Counted from the first letter of the stretch, positions 1 to 6,418 are shown. The stretch: 14,438 bases of DNA from Clostridia bacterium (GCA_017456945.1 JAFTIK010000057.1:1-14438), one strand, 5' to 3'. Numbers and translations are program-made. Notes: a model not told the origin generated them from the letters alone.

Positions 1-72
1 CCTAGAAAAAAAGATAATAGTTAGGTTAAAAAAAGAATTTTCTAAAATGGTATGAAAAATGTATTAAAACTG

Positions 73-103
73 TTGACAAAATGCTCGGGGGGGGGGGTAT
101 AAT
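73..103 (+). promoter_or_regulatory. Sigma-A promoter with poly-G spacer, surface-protein locus
   Basis: Perfect consensus -35 TTGACA (73-78) and perfect -10 TATAAT (98-103) are separated by 19 nt, two more than the 17-nt optimum. Eleven of the spacer bases are a continuous G run abutting the -10. Upstream of the -35 is A/T-rich. The expected start point is near 110. It is the only promoter seen ahead of the four-gene surface locus. The length of the G run sets the spacer length, so the promoter is a candidate for slippage-driven on/off or graded switching. The motifs are seen directly; switching is inferred. Confidence 0.85.
87..97 (+). repeat. Homopolymeric G tract (11 G)
   Basis: An uninterrupted run of 11 G lies between the -35 and -10 elements in an otherwise AT-rich intergenic region. 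A run this long is highly unlikely by chance at this base composition, and such tracts are prone to slipped-strand mispairing. Removing two G would give the optimal 17-nt spacer. The exact length in this assembly may itself be a population consensus or a sequencing approximation. Confidence 0.95.
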
Positions 104-115
104 CACTCTATAAGA

Positions 116-127
116 CGGCAATAGCCG
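116..127 (+). promoter_or_regulatory. 5' leader hairpin of the surface-protein mRNA
   Basis: CGGC (116-119) pairs perfectly with GCCG (124-127) around an AATA loop, only a few nucleotides from the predicted transcript 5' end. A 5'-terminal GC hairpin can slow 5'-end-dependent mRNA decay. It is followed by a strong Shine-Dalgarno AAGGAG (140-145) at 7-nt spacing from the ATG at 153. The pairing is seen; the stabilising role is inferred. Confidence 0.45.
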
Positions 128-152
128 AAAATTTGTTTTAAGGAGAAACAAC

Positions 153-740
153 ATGAAAAAACTTAGCTTACTTATTGCACTTATTCTTTGTGTAACCGTT
201 GGTGGCGTTTACGCTAACTGGGTATATTCCGGTTCTACCGACGTTCTTGACCAAACCAAAATGAAGTCGATTAACCTTACCGACATCACCGAATCTGGTG
301 AATTTGGCACTTACACTTTGAACGCTGACAATCTTTTAATTAAGATTGACCAAGCAAACGAAAACTACCATGCAAAATTAGTAGTTGAAGGTTCTGTAAC
401 CGTTACTTTCAAACCGGGCGAAAACGTATCTCCCTCTATCAAAGCAAACGGTGTTCCCACTACCTTAACTATTAACTCTGACGACGCTTGGACTTACGAA
501 GGCAAAACTTTCTTGACCATTAATACTCTAAAGAACGTTATTGATATTGACTGGGGTACGGCAGATTCTTCTACGGGCGTGTTTACCGCTATTATCGACG
601 GCGCTACCATTGCTGAAGCACTCACCTTCACGGGTGCTAACGTAGTTCTTGATAGCAAAGTTAAATATAACGACTTCTTGAACAACGCTCTTAAGAATAA
701 GGATATTTCTTTAGTTCTTTCTGACGGCGTAAGCGCTTAA
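153..740 (+). CDS. SipW-type secreted surface protein, putative major subunit
   Basis: A 195-residue protein with a short basic N-terminus, a hydrophobic core and the box GGVYANWVYS (residues 17-26), the hallmark of signal sequences cut by SipW-like peptidases (TasA/camelysin type). Cleavage is expected after Ala21. The mature part (about 174 residues) is rich in Thr, Val, Asn and Asp and has no Cys, no further membrane segment and no sortase motif, consistent with a beta-rich secreted or fibre-forming protein. It is the first gene behind the poly-G promoter and the only gene of the locus with a strong ribosome binding site. It uses many C-ending codons (AAC, ACC, TTC), a pattern typical of highly expressed genes, so it may be the most abundant product. 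The mature region was not assigned to a named family; a fibre role is inferred. Confidence 0.75.
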   Translation: MKKLSLLIALILCVTVGGVYANWVYSGSTDVLDQTKMKSINLTDITESGEFGTYTLNADNLLIKIDQANENYHAKLVVEGSVTVTFKPGENVSPSIKANGVPTTLTINSDDAWTYEGKTFLTINTLKNVIDIDWGTADSSTGVFTAIIDGATIAEALTFTGANVVLDSKVKYNDFLNNALKNKDISLVLSDGVSA

Positions 741-771
741 TTATAAAAATTTTATATAAAAATAACTTTTT

Positions 772-799
772 CATTATCCCTCGGCAACGTGGGATAATG
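772..799 (+). promoter_or_regulatory. Intergenic hairpin between surface protein and signal peptidase
   Basis: CATTATCCC (772-780) pairs perfectly with GGGATAATG (791-799). Inside, CG pairs with CG around a GCAA loop, a GNRA-type tetraloop, after a single T-T mismatch. The stem is followed by CCCTTTT, a poor U tract, so this may be a leaky terminator or a processing/stability element that lowers expression of the downstream signal peptidase relative to the first gene. Pairing is seen; function is inferred. Confidence 0.6.
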
Positions 800-806
800 C
801 CCTTTT

Positions 807-2399
807 ATGGGATTTTTGGATATTATGACCCCTTTTGAGATTTACATTTTTATCGTGTGTCTTATAGTGTACGTGCTTTTGGTTTCGTTATCTGCGATAA
901 TGCTTACCATAATCATAAAATCCACCCTTAAACTAATAAGAGTTGGCGCTGAAGACGACAAGATAAAAAAAGAATATTTTAAACAACTAAAGAAAGGCAA
1001 GAAGTCTTGTTTGATGGATTATATCGCTACATTTTTAATGTGCGCGGTATTACTCGTCGTGTTTGCTTTTTCGGTTGGCGTTGGCTTAAACGAAAACAAA
1101 TACAACGAGTCTATTCCTACGTTTAAAATCGTAAACACGGGTTCAATGTCCAAAAAGAACCCTGAAAACGAGTATTTGTTTGATAACGATTTGGATAATC
1201 AATTCCAAGCGTTCGACCTTATTCTCGTTTACAAATTGCCAAAAGAAGAAGACCTTAAACTTTACGATATAGTCGTTTACGAAGTTGACGGGGTAATGAT
1301 AGTACACCGTATTATCAATATTGAAGAACCCAACCAACACCACCCTGACGAAAGGTGGTTTCAATGTCAAGGTGACGCCAACTCCGTTCCCGATCGTTTC
1401 CCCGTAAAATACTCGCAAATGCGCGCAGTGTATAGGGGCGAAAAAGTGCCGTTTATAGGTAGTTTCGTTGCCTTTATGCAGTCGCCCGCGGGGTATATGT
1501 GTATTATTCTCGTTGTTGTTGCCGTTATCGGCACGCCTATTTTAGAAAGGCTTATTGAAAACGCTAAGAGAAAGCGCCTTATGGATATCGGCGTTATTAC
1601 CGACGGTTTTGAAGTTGATACGTTTGAAGATAGGCTTGAAAACGCAAGCGATAACTTGAAAAATATTTACGGCAAGGTTGCGGGTATCGTTACTCATATA
1701 GATACGGTTAGAATTAACGAGCGTAAAGACGCGTTGCTTGAAGTCAACTGTTTGTTAAAAGCAAGTCTTTTGCTTAAAGAAAATAAACTTATCGTAAACA
1801 CTCAAACGAACAAAGGCTTGGTGTCTAACCAAGAGAATAAATATTATCTTAAACCGATTGCGCTTAACGTTTATTCGGCTACCGATAATAGATGGTTAGT
1901 AAATATTTCCACGGCGTTTGAAGATAAGGTCGGCTTGGTTATCAACGGTAAGGCGTTATATTACGAAAACGGGGTGGATAAAGATCTCGTTTCCGCGCCC
2001 AAAGCGCAAGTTAACGCAAAACATTATCAAAAGCGTCTTAATAAACTTAGTGACGAGTTTAAGAAGAATTATTCCGATCTTATTAGGTTGTTAGACAAGA
2101 TTGACGTAGTAAGAATTCAACCGCGTAAAACAGACGTTAACGGTTGGTTAGACGGCGAATTTGCAAGAATTACCGTTCGAATTGAAAACAACAAGGCCGT
2201 TGCTGTAGTTGAATTTAACGATGCGGAAATGACCAAACGCATAGTAGAGCCCGTTATGAAACCTGCTCTCGTAAGGCTAGTTCCCGCAGAGCGCAAGAAC
2301 TGGAACTGTGTATTAACTTCTGATATGTGTTACGGCAACGGGCTTACCGTTAAAGCCCGCGCTGAATACACGGCTAAAATGAACAAGAGTAAAAAATAA
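807..2399 (+). CDS. SipW-like signal peptidase I (S26B) with long cytoplasmic tail
   Basis: A 530-residue membrane serine peptidase expected to remove signal sequences from the three neighbouring secreted proteins. Membrane segments are visible at about 10-37, 71-93 and 230-247. The catalytic region lies outside: TGSM with Ser113, MIVHRI with His167 (the Ser-His arrangement of the ER/archaeal/SipW branch rather than Ser-Lys), and a GDAN box at 189-192. Typical SipW proteins are about 190 residues; this one adds about 280 cytoplasmic residues containing two related segments (around 273-305 and 411-441, each a helix ending in IDxVRI then RK). The start at 807 has no clear Shine-Dalgarno; an in-frame ATG at 825 (residue 7) is an alternative. 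It sits behind the 772-799 hairpin and 5 nt before the next gene. The family call is firm; the tail is of unknown function. Confidence 0.85.
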   Translation: MGFLDIMTPFEIYIFIVCLIVYVLLVSLSAIMLTIIIKSTLKLIRVGAEDDKIKKEYFKQLKKGKKSCLMDYIATFLMCAVLLVVFAFSVGVGLNENKYNESIPTFKIVNTGSMSKKNPENEYLFDNDLDNQFQAFDLILVYKLPKEEDLKLYDIVVYEVDGVMIVHRIINIEEPNQHHPDERWFQCQGDANSVPDRFPVKYSQMRAVYRGEKVPFIGSFVAFMQSPAGYMCIILVVVAVIGTPILERLIENAKRKRLMDIGVITDGFEVDTFEDRLENASDNLKNIYGKVAGIVTHIDTVRINERKDALLEVNCLLKASLLLKENKLIVNTQTNKGLVSNQENKYYLKPIALNVYSATDNRWLVNISTAFEDKVGLVINGKALYYENGVDKDLVSAPKAQVNAKHYQKRLNKLSDEFKKNYSDLIRLLDKIDVVRIQPRKTDVNGWLDGEFARITVRIENNKAVAVVEFNDAEMTKRIVEPVMKPALVRLVPAERKNWNCVLTSDMCYGNGLTVKARAEYTAKMNKSKK

Positions 2400-2404
2400 G
2401 AAAG

Positions 2405-3427
2405 ATGGGTAGAAAAATTATTTCCAAAGTGGCTTTGGCAATAGTTTGCTTTATAACGCTCATTTGTATAGGCGGTGTGTCTGCCAACTGGATTTACGCC
2501 CCGTATAATCTTCAAGAAAAAGAAGCCTTTGTGTCCGTTGGAATGGAAGAATTTAAATGGACGGGCGCAGAGATTTTCCCCGATATAGTCGGCAACGAAG
2601 ACCATATGTGGCTTATAAACAATTTGGTTAGTGGTAAAGATGCAAACGGTAGAGTTATAGGGCTTGACAACGCTAATTCAACTTTAAGTAATTACATAGA
2701 AGACCGACTAGACGGTGGGCTTTTCGTTCCTAAACGTCGATATTTTGGTAGCATGGCTGTTCGTGGCGACGAAGAGATGGAACAACTTTTCGGCGCTGCG
2801 GCTGAAGGGCTTTCATTTATTATTTACGTTGTAAACGATTACGAGTATTATATTTTTACTACCGACGTTTATCTTGGCGAAAAAGGTGAAACCAACTGGG
2901 CGCAAACGTCTAATAAAACGCCTGGTAAGCCCTCCGTTCCGTTAGGGGAAAAGGTTTACCCCGTTTATAGAACGAGAATCGTTCGCGATTCCACTCGCCA
3001 ACCTTGGAATATAGTTGAAACCAAGCGTGGATACGCTATTTCCGCTTGGTACGACGAAAGCCGTAATAACAATATTACTCAAATTCCGTCTTTTAATCCT
3101 ACTAGTTGGCAAGAAGAAGTTTTGGGTAAAAATATGAATGCTTCGGAAGCGATAGTTACTTTCGTGGGGGATAACCCCGTTGCTTATTCGTACGGATTAC
3201 CTACGTATTATAAACTTACCCCCAAGACGTCGGCAATTATTACCGCAAGAATTCACGGTGAAGGATATCTATTTATCTACGACCAAAACGGAAACCAAAT
3301 TGCTACGGGTGTTAAGGGTACTAATGCAGAAGGCAACGTTGTCGTTACGGCAACTTGGTCTGCTAGTACGACGTTGTATTACGTTATGGTGGAAGCGCCT
3401 AAGAGTATTTTGTTAACGATAAATTAA
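2405..3427 (+). CDS. SipW-type secreted protein, two-domain
   Basis: A 340-residue protein with a SipW-type signal: hydrophobic segment at about 8-22, then GGVSANWIY (23-31), with cleavage expected after Ala27. Residues about 40-235 align by eye with nearly the whole mature part of the 207-residue protein encoded at 3490: both have a V-x-V-x-x-x-EF segment, an N-x-x-x-LI stretch, GL-D/N-N-ANS, a VYRT/VYKT-x-I strand and a terminal S-W. The remaining roughly 100 residues form an extra beta-rich C-terminal domain ending in a strand-like SILLTIN. No Cys occurs after the signal peptide and there is no anchor motif. The start lies 5 nt after the peptidase stop with only a weak purine-rich upstream sequence, suggesting coupled and lower translation. 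A minor subunit, tip or adhesin role is possible but inferred. Confidence 0.7.
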   Translation: MGRKIISKVALAIVCFITLICIGGVSANWIYAPYNLQEKEAFVSVGMEEFKWTGAEIFPDIVGNEDHMWLINNLVSGKDANGRVIGLDNANSTLSNYIEDRLDGGLFVPKRRYFGSMAVRGDEEMEQLFGAAAEGLSFIIYVVNDYEYYIFTTDVYLGEKGETNWAQTSNKTPGKPSVPLGEKVYPVYRTRIVRDSTRQPWNIVETKRGYAISAWYDESRNNNITQIPSFNPTSWQEEVLGKNMNASEAIVTFVGDNPVAYSYGLPTYYKLTPKTSAIITARIHGEGYLFIYDQNGNQIATGVKGTNAEGNVVVTATWSASTTLYYVMVEAPKSILLTIN

Positions 3428-3489
3428 AGTTTTTTTCAGGGTTATTACGGGTGTTTTTTCGGTAAATGTTTCTGTAATAAAGAATAATT

Positions 3490-4113
3490 ATGAAAAAAGG
3501 CATTGTATTAAAAATCACGTCTGCGATAGTAGGCTTTATTCTATTGTTATCAATGGGTGGAGTGGTTGCTACGTGGACTTATTCGAATAGTTTTATTGAC
3601 GACGTTGACGAGTTAGTTAACGTTACTATCAACGAGTTTGAATACGCGCCTGAAGTCATTTTACCTGGTGATGAAGAAGCGGATAAGCTTGGGCAAAACC
3701 ATCTTACGCTTATAGATAGAATCGTTAACCACATAACTTACGGGTTAAACGCTAATTCAAAGCCGATTGTAAACGAGCTTTTACAAAGTGGTACGCCAGT
3801 AGTTTATTCTCAACAAAACGTTCAAGGCGGTAACCTTAAGCACTTGCTTTTAAGTGGCGCTACGGTAGATAGATTAGATTTTGCCGTTGAATACGTTACG
3901 GCAACCGAATACGCTTGTTACACAATGGCTACGGCTAGTTTAACTTCTTCAAATCTAGATAGAATTATCGCAGTATATAAAACTAAAATAATCTATGAAG
4001 AAGGAAAATGGAAAGCAACCGTAAGTTACGAAGGTCAAGCAACCGTTGCTGAAGTTAAAGTTAAAAATCACAACATAATTACCATTGACGTAGAAAGTTG
4101 GACTAAAACATAA
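3490..4113 (+). CDS. SipW-type secreted protein, paralogue of upstream gene
   Basis: A 207-residue protein with a SipW-type signal: hydrophobic stretch at about 9-22 and GGVVATWTYS (23-32), with cleavage expected after Ala27. The mature region matches the first domain of the 340-residue protein just upstream (shared GLNANS-like segment, VYKTKI strand and closing ESW), and it lacks that protein's C-terminal domain. The two therefore look like products of gene duplication. The 62-nt gap before it contains T-runs but no convincing terminator or promoter, and the ribosome binding site is weak, so it is probably co-transcribed with the locus. A strong terminator follows directly. The function of the mature domain is unknown; secretion by the local SipW-like peptidase is inferred from the signal and neighbourhood. 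Confidence 0.7.
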   Translation: MKKGIVLKITSAIVGFILLLSMGGVVATWTYSNSFIDDVDELVNVTINEFEYAPEVILPGDEEADKLGQNHLTLIDRIVNHITYGLNANSKPIVNELLQSGTPVVYSQQNVQGGNLKHLLLSGATVDRLDFAVEYVTATEYACYTMATASLTSSNLDRIIAVYKTKIIYEEGKWKATVSYEGQATVAEVKVKNHNIITIDVESWTKT

Positions 4114-4144
4114 TCGCAAGGCAATCAAGCCTTGCGATTTTTTT
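4112..4144 (+). terminator. Intrinsic terminator of surface-protein locus
   Basis: TCGCAAGGC (4114-4122) pairs perfectly with GCCTTGCGA (4129-4137) around AATCAA, extended by A-T pairs at the base, and is followed by seven T (4138-4144). It begins at the stop codon of the last surface-protein gene and marks the right end of the locus. Confidence 0.92.
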
Positions 4145-4160
4145 ACTTGTATGGTAAAAT
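4132..4160 (+). promoter_or_regulatory. Candidate promoter of the XRE regulator gene
   Basis: TTGCGA (4132-4137, four of six matches to TTGACA) and TAAAAT (4155-4160) are spaced by exactly 17 nt. The -35 element falls inside the 3' arm of the preceding terminator. The start codon at 4192 follows AAGGG (4181-4185) at 6-nt spacing. It is moderately convincing. Confidence 0.45.
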
Positions 4161-4191
4161 ATAAAAAAAGTCAAATCAAAAAGGGCATATT

Positions 4192-4797
4192 ATGGAATTA
4201 AAGGATAAATTGCAAGAGTTAAGAAAGAATATAGGGTTTACTCAAGAAGAACTTGCTAGGGCGCTTTACGTTTCAAGAACTGCAATATCTAAGTGGGAGT
4301 CGGGTCGGGGATATCCTAGCATTGATTCGTTAAAAGAAATAGCAAAGTTTTTCAACGTGACTATTGATGAACTTTTGTCGGGCGAACAATTGCTTACCCT
4401 TGCAGAAGAAAGTAATAAACAAACTAAAAAGCATTTTAGAGATTTGGTTTTCGGTTTGTTAGATTTAAGCGTTGCCTTACTTTTATTTTTGCCTTTCTTT
4501 GCCGTTAGAACGGGTAGCGAAATTATCAGCGTGTCGTTAACGGCGCTTTACGGCGTTCAACCATATCTAAAAATCGTTTATTGCGTTATGGTTGGTCTGG
4601 TTGCAATAACGGGGATTTTAACCCTTGCGCTGCAACGTTATAGCCCTTTAATATGGGTAAAAAGCAAGGCTATTATATCTATAATTCTAGGTGGAATTTT
4701 AGTTGTATTATTTATAATAAGCCTACAGCCTTACGCATCTATTTTTGCTTTCGTTTTGCTGGCTATTAAGGCGTTGTTGCTTACAAAATGGCAATGA
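4192..4797 (+). CDS. XRE-family regulator with membrane-anchoring C-terminus
   Basis: A 201-residue protein. Residues about 6-62 form a classic XRE/Cro helix-turn-helix (recognition portion around YVSRTAISKWESGRGYP, ending in the common FNVTIDELLSG). The C-terminal half has four hydrophobic segments at about 84-105, 126-148, 158-178 and 180-198. Such HTH-plus-membrane proteins are common in Firmicutes and usually regulate neighbouring or cell-envelope genes, sometimes responding to a membrane signal. It lies directly after the surface locus but behind its terminator, so it could control that locus or the phosphatase gene downstream; neither is shown by the sequence. No second subunit gene is adjacent. 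Confidence 0.8.
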   Translation: MELKDKLQELRKNIGFTQEELARALYVSRTAISKWESGRGYPSIDSLKEIAKFFNVTIDELLSGEQLLTLAEESNKQTKKHFRDLVFGLLDLSVALLLFLPFFAVRTGSEIISVSLTALYGVQPYLKIVYCVMVGLVAITGILTLALQRYSPLIWVKSKAIISIILGGILVVLFIISLQPYASIFAFVLLAIKALLLTKWQ

Positions 4798-4900
4798 TAC
4801 GAAAAGTGTCGGTTGTGTGACGGTAGGTTACGCGTAGTTTTAAGCAATTATTTTTCTAGCGTGTTAAAATAAAGAAAAACACGAAAGGAAGGTGCTTAAA

Positions 4901-5548
4901 ATGAACAAAAAAACAAAACGAAATTTATACTTTGGAATAGGCTTGCTATTAGCCTTTGTCGTTTGGACGGTTGGGGTAAGTTTTGTTGACGTTTTACCTA
5001 TCGGACCAAAAGGCTCAAGTGTGGGTTTTGCACGGTTAAACGGGGTGGTGAACGGTTTTATAGGGGTTTATATGCCTTTATACGTCATTACCGACTGGCT
5101 TGGGCTTGTGCCTATATTTTTTTTAACTGGCTTTGGGGCTCTTGGTCTTTTACAATGGATTAAGCGAAAGAAAATTTTGAAAGTAGATTACCATTTGCTA
5201 GTTCTAGGCGTATTCTATTTAGTCGTTATGGTAATATACTTTCTTTTTGAAATAATCGTTATAAACTATCGCCCCGTGTTGATTAACGGCTATTTAGAAG
5301 GGTCTTATCCGTCTTCAACGACCTTGCTCGTTCTATGCGTGATGCCTACGGCGATTATTCAATTAAATTCTAGAATAAAAAATCGTTTAATTAAAAAAGT
5401 TTTAACGGTTTTGCTCGTGTGTTTTATCGCGTTTATGGTTATAGGTAGGCTAGTTTCGGGCGTGCACTGGTTTAGCGATATTATAGGGGGCGTTTTATTG
5501 AGCGCGGGGCTAGTAAATATTTATAGTTTTGTTATAAATTTAAAATAA
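4901..5548 (+). CDS. PAP2-family membrane phosphatase
   Basis: A 215-residue multi-pass membrane protein of the phosphatidic acid phosphatase type 2 family, expected to dephosphorylate lipid or isoprenoid phosphates at the membrane. Motif 1 ends in NYRP (Arg124-Pro125), motif 2 is SYPSST (135-140) and motif 3 is GRLVSGVHWFSD with Arg183, His189 and Asp193. In motif 2 the usual PSGH reads PSST, so the second histidine is missing, whereas the nucleophilic His189 and its Asp are kept. Start choice: a GTG at 4892 is in frame, but it overlaps the Shine-Dalgarno AGGAAGG (4886-4892), which is 8 nt before the ATG at 4901, so 4901 is preferred. Membrane segments occupy most of 10-30, 54-84, 98-121, 141-155, 166-182 and 194-212. 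The specific substrate cannot be told. Confidence 0.8.
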   Translation: MNKKTKRNLYFGIGLLLAFVVWTVGVSFVDVLPIGPKGSSVGFARLNGVVNGFIGVYMPLYVITDWLGLVPIFFLTGFGALGLLQWIKRKKILKVDYHLLVLGVFYLVVMVIYFLFEIIVINYRPVLINGYLEGSYPSSTTLLVLCVMPTAIIQLNSRIKNRLIKKVLTVLLVCFIAFMVIGRLVSGVHWFSDIIGGVLLSAGLVNIYSFVINLK

Positions 5549-5551
5549 TAA

Positions 5552-5577
5552 AAAACGGCGTAAAAACACGCCGTTTT
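5552..5577. terminator. Bidirectional terminator between convergent genes
   Basis: AAAACGGCGT (5552-5561) pairs perfectly with ACGCCGTTTT (5568-5577) around a 6-nt loop. The A and T flanks supply a U tract in both directions. It lies between the stop codons of the rightward phosphatase gene and the leftward rplI, so it can end both transcripts. Confidence 0.85.
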
Positions 5578-5591
5578 AGTTTGCGAGAAAT

Positions 5592-6032
5592 TTAGTTGAT
5601 GATGTTTACGGAAATTTTAGCCGTTTCTTCTGCGGAAATTCTAACCGTTGCGGGATAAACGCCTGCCGTTTTAATGTTGGATTCTAAAGAAATCTTCTTC
5701 TTATCAATATCAAAGCCGAGTTCTGCAAGTTTATCGGCAACTTCTTTGTTGGTTACGCTACCGTAGAATTTGCCTGCAGAGCCGCTTTTAACTTGAATAG
5801 TGAATTGAGTGCCGTGAAGCTTTTCCTTTAACGCTTTGTTCGCTTTAAGTTGTTCTTCTCTGTGAAAGGCTTGAGCGGCTTTCTGCGCTTTATTTTCGTT
5901 TAACGCTTGCGCGTCTGCAGGTTTTGCCAAGCCTTTTTTAATTAAGAAGTTTTGCGCAAATCCGTCCTTTGCTTCAATGATATCGCCCGCTTTGCCCGAG
6001 CCTTTAACGTCTTTTAAGAGTACTACTTTCAT
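5592..6032 (-). CDS. rplI: 50S ribosomal protein L9 (bL9)
   Basis: A 146-residue protein of normal bL9 length. The N-terminal rRNA-binding domain (about 1-52) shows the family signature from [17 protein letters not shown] through [15 protein letters not shown] charged Ala/Lys/Glu-rich connecting helix follows, then a C-terminal domain (about 78-146) with [16 protein letters not shown]. The start is supported by AAAGGAG upstream on the minus strand. The gene is transcribed alone, from its own promoter at 6064-6092 to the bidirectional terminator at 5552-5577. It is not next to rpsF, ssb, rpsR or dnaB, the partners often found with it. Confidence 0.97.
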   Translation of the reverse strand: MKVVLLKDVKGSGKAGDIIEAKDGFAQNFLIKKGLAKPADAQALNENKAQKAAQAFHREEQLKANKALKEKLHGTQFTIQVKSGSAGKFYGSVTNKEVADKLAELGFDIDKKKISLESNIKTAGVYPATVRISAEETAKISVNIIN

Positions 6033-6063
6033 AATTGCGTCTCCTTTAGTTATTTTCCGTTAT

Positions 6064-6092
6064 ATTTTAACGCGAAATGTAAAAAAAGTCAA
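6064..6092 (-). promoter_or_regulatory. rplI promoter
   Basis: On the minus strand TTGACT (6092-6087) and TAAAAT (6069-6064) are separated by 17 nt, five of six matches in each box. The rplI start at 6032 follows at a normal leader length, with its Shine-Dalgarno in between. Confidence 0.8.
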
Positions 6093-6149
6093 TAGGAAAG
6101 TATAGAATTTTTGCATTTGAGAATAATAGACGTAAAGGAGTGTGAGAAT

Positions 6150-6290
6150 ATGAACGATAATCAAACTATTAAATGTGACGTTACAAAGTGTAAGCATAAC
6201 CGTGACGGCAAAGACTGCCATTTAAAGAGCATAACCGTAACATGCGGTTGCAAAGAGTGTACCTGTTGCGGTGATTATGCGGAAAAATAG
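6150..6290 (+). CDS. DUF1540-type cysteine-rich small protein
   Basis: A 46-residue protein translated from ATG 6150 to TAG 6290, with Shine-Dalgarno AAAGGAG (6134-6140) at 9-nt spacing. It carries eight cysteines (9, 14, 23, 32, 34, 37, 39, 40) and the pattern IKCDVTKCKHN...CHLKSITV...C, which fits the DUF1540 family of short Clostridia/Bacilli proteins, probably metal-binding through the Cys residues. The C-terminal CGCKECTCC cluster is especially Cys-dense. No function is established for the family that I can name with confidence. Two hairpins follow the stop codon. Coding is supported by the ribosome binding site, the family pattern and the clean stop next to a terminator. Confidence 0.8.
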   Translation: MNDNQTIKCDVTKCKHNRDGKDCHLKSITVTCGCKECTCCGDYAEK

Positions 6291-6305
6291 CCGATAAACG
6301 GCTAT
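6287..6305 (-). terminator. Second minus-strand terminator hairpin
   Basis: ATAGCCG (6287-6293) pairs with CGGCTAT (6299-6305). Read on the minus strand the stem is followed by five T (6287-6283), giving an intrinsic terminator that would back up the one at 6314-6345. On the plus strand it overlaps the DUF1540 stop codon and has no T tract. Confidence 0.55.
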
Positions 6306-6412
6306 AAAAAACTAAAAGAGAGTGGCTTTAGCGCGACTCTCTTTTAATTTTCATATATTATTCGGAATCATACCTTTGAAATAGACGAAAGTAAATGCAA
6401 AACTGTATTTAT
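6306..6412 (-). ncRNA. Candidate orphan small RNA, about 107 nt
   Basis: A minus-strand consensus-like promoter (6419-6446) predicts a start near 6412. The next strong signal downstream is an intrinsic terminator (stem 6345-6336 with 6323-6314, then AG and six T at 6311-6306). No reading frame longer than a handful of codons lies between; the longest I see are six- and eight-codon frames. The next minus-strand gene, rplI, has its own promoter. The unit is therefore best read as a small untranslated RNA. It matches no RNA family I recognise. The ends are predictions from the signals. Confidence 0.45.
6314..6345. terminator. Bidirectional terminator after DUF1540 gene
   Basis: AAAAGAGAGT (6314-6323) pairs perfectly with ACTCTCTTTT (6336-6345), extended by the T6313-A6346 pair. 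Plus-strand T runs (TTTTAATTTT) would end the DUF1540 transcript. On the minus strand the stem is followed by AGTTTTTT, ending the proposed small RNA. Confidence 0.85.
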
Positions 6413-6418
6413 ACATAT

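Noticed and set aside
1..72. Partial gene at the left edge
   Set aside because: The stretch is AT-rich with stops in all frames I checked and no ribosome binding site; it is best read as intergenic DNA upstream of the promoter.
87..97. G-quadruplex at the 11-G run
   Set aside because: A single uninterrupted run with no neighbouring G runs does not give the four separated tracts of a normal intramolecular quadruplex; slippage is the simpler reading.
494..685. Minus-strand open frames opposite real genes (here, and at 1143-1418, 2330-2605, 8014-8651, 9108-9690, 10759-11124, 11617-11853, 12052-12557)
   Set aside because: They lie fully or mostly antisense to well-supported genes, lack ribosome binding sites and family motifs, and reflect codon bias on the other strand.
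3428..3489. Terminator between the second and third secreted-protein genes
   Set aside because: T runs and a 7-bp inverted repeat (3442-3448 with 3474-3480) are present, but the arms are 25 nt apart and no U tract follows the second arm.
4892..4900. GTG start adding three residues to the PAP2 phosphatase
   Set aside because: The GTG overlaps the Shine-Dalgarno AGGAAGG, which is correctly spaced for the ATG at 4901.
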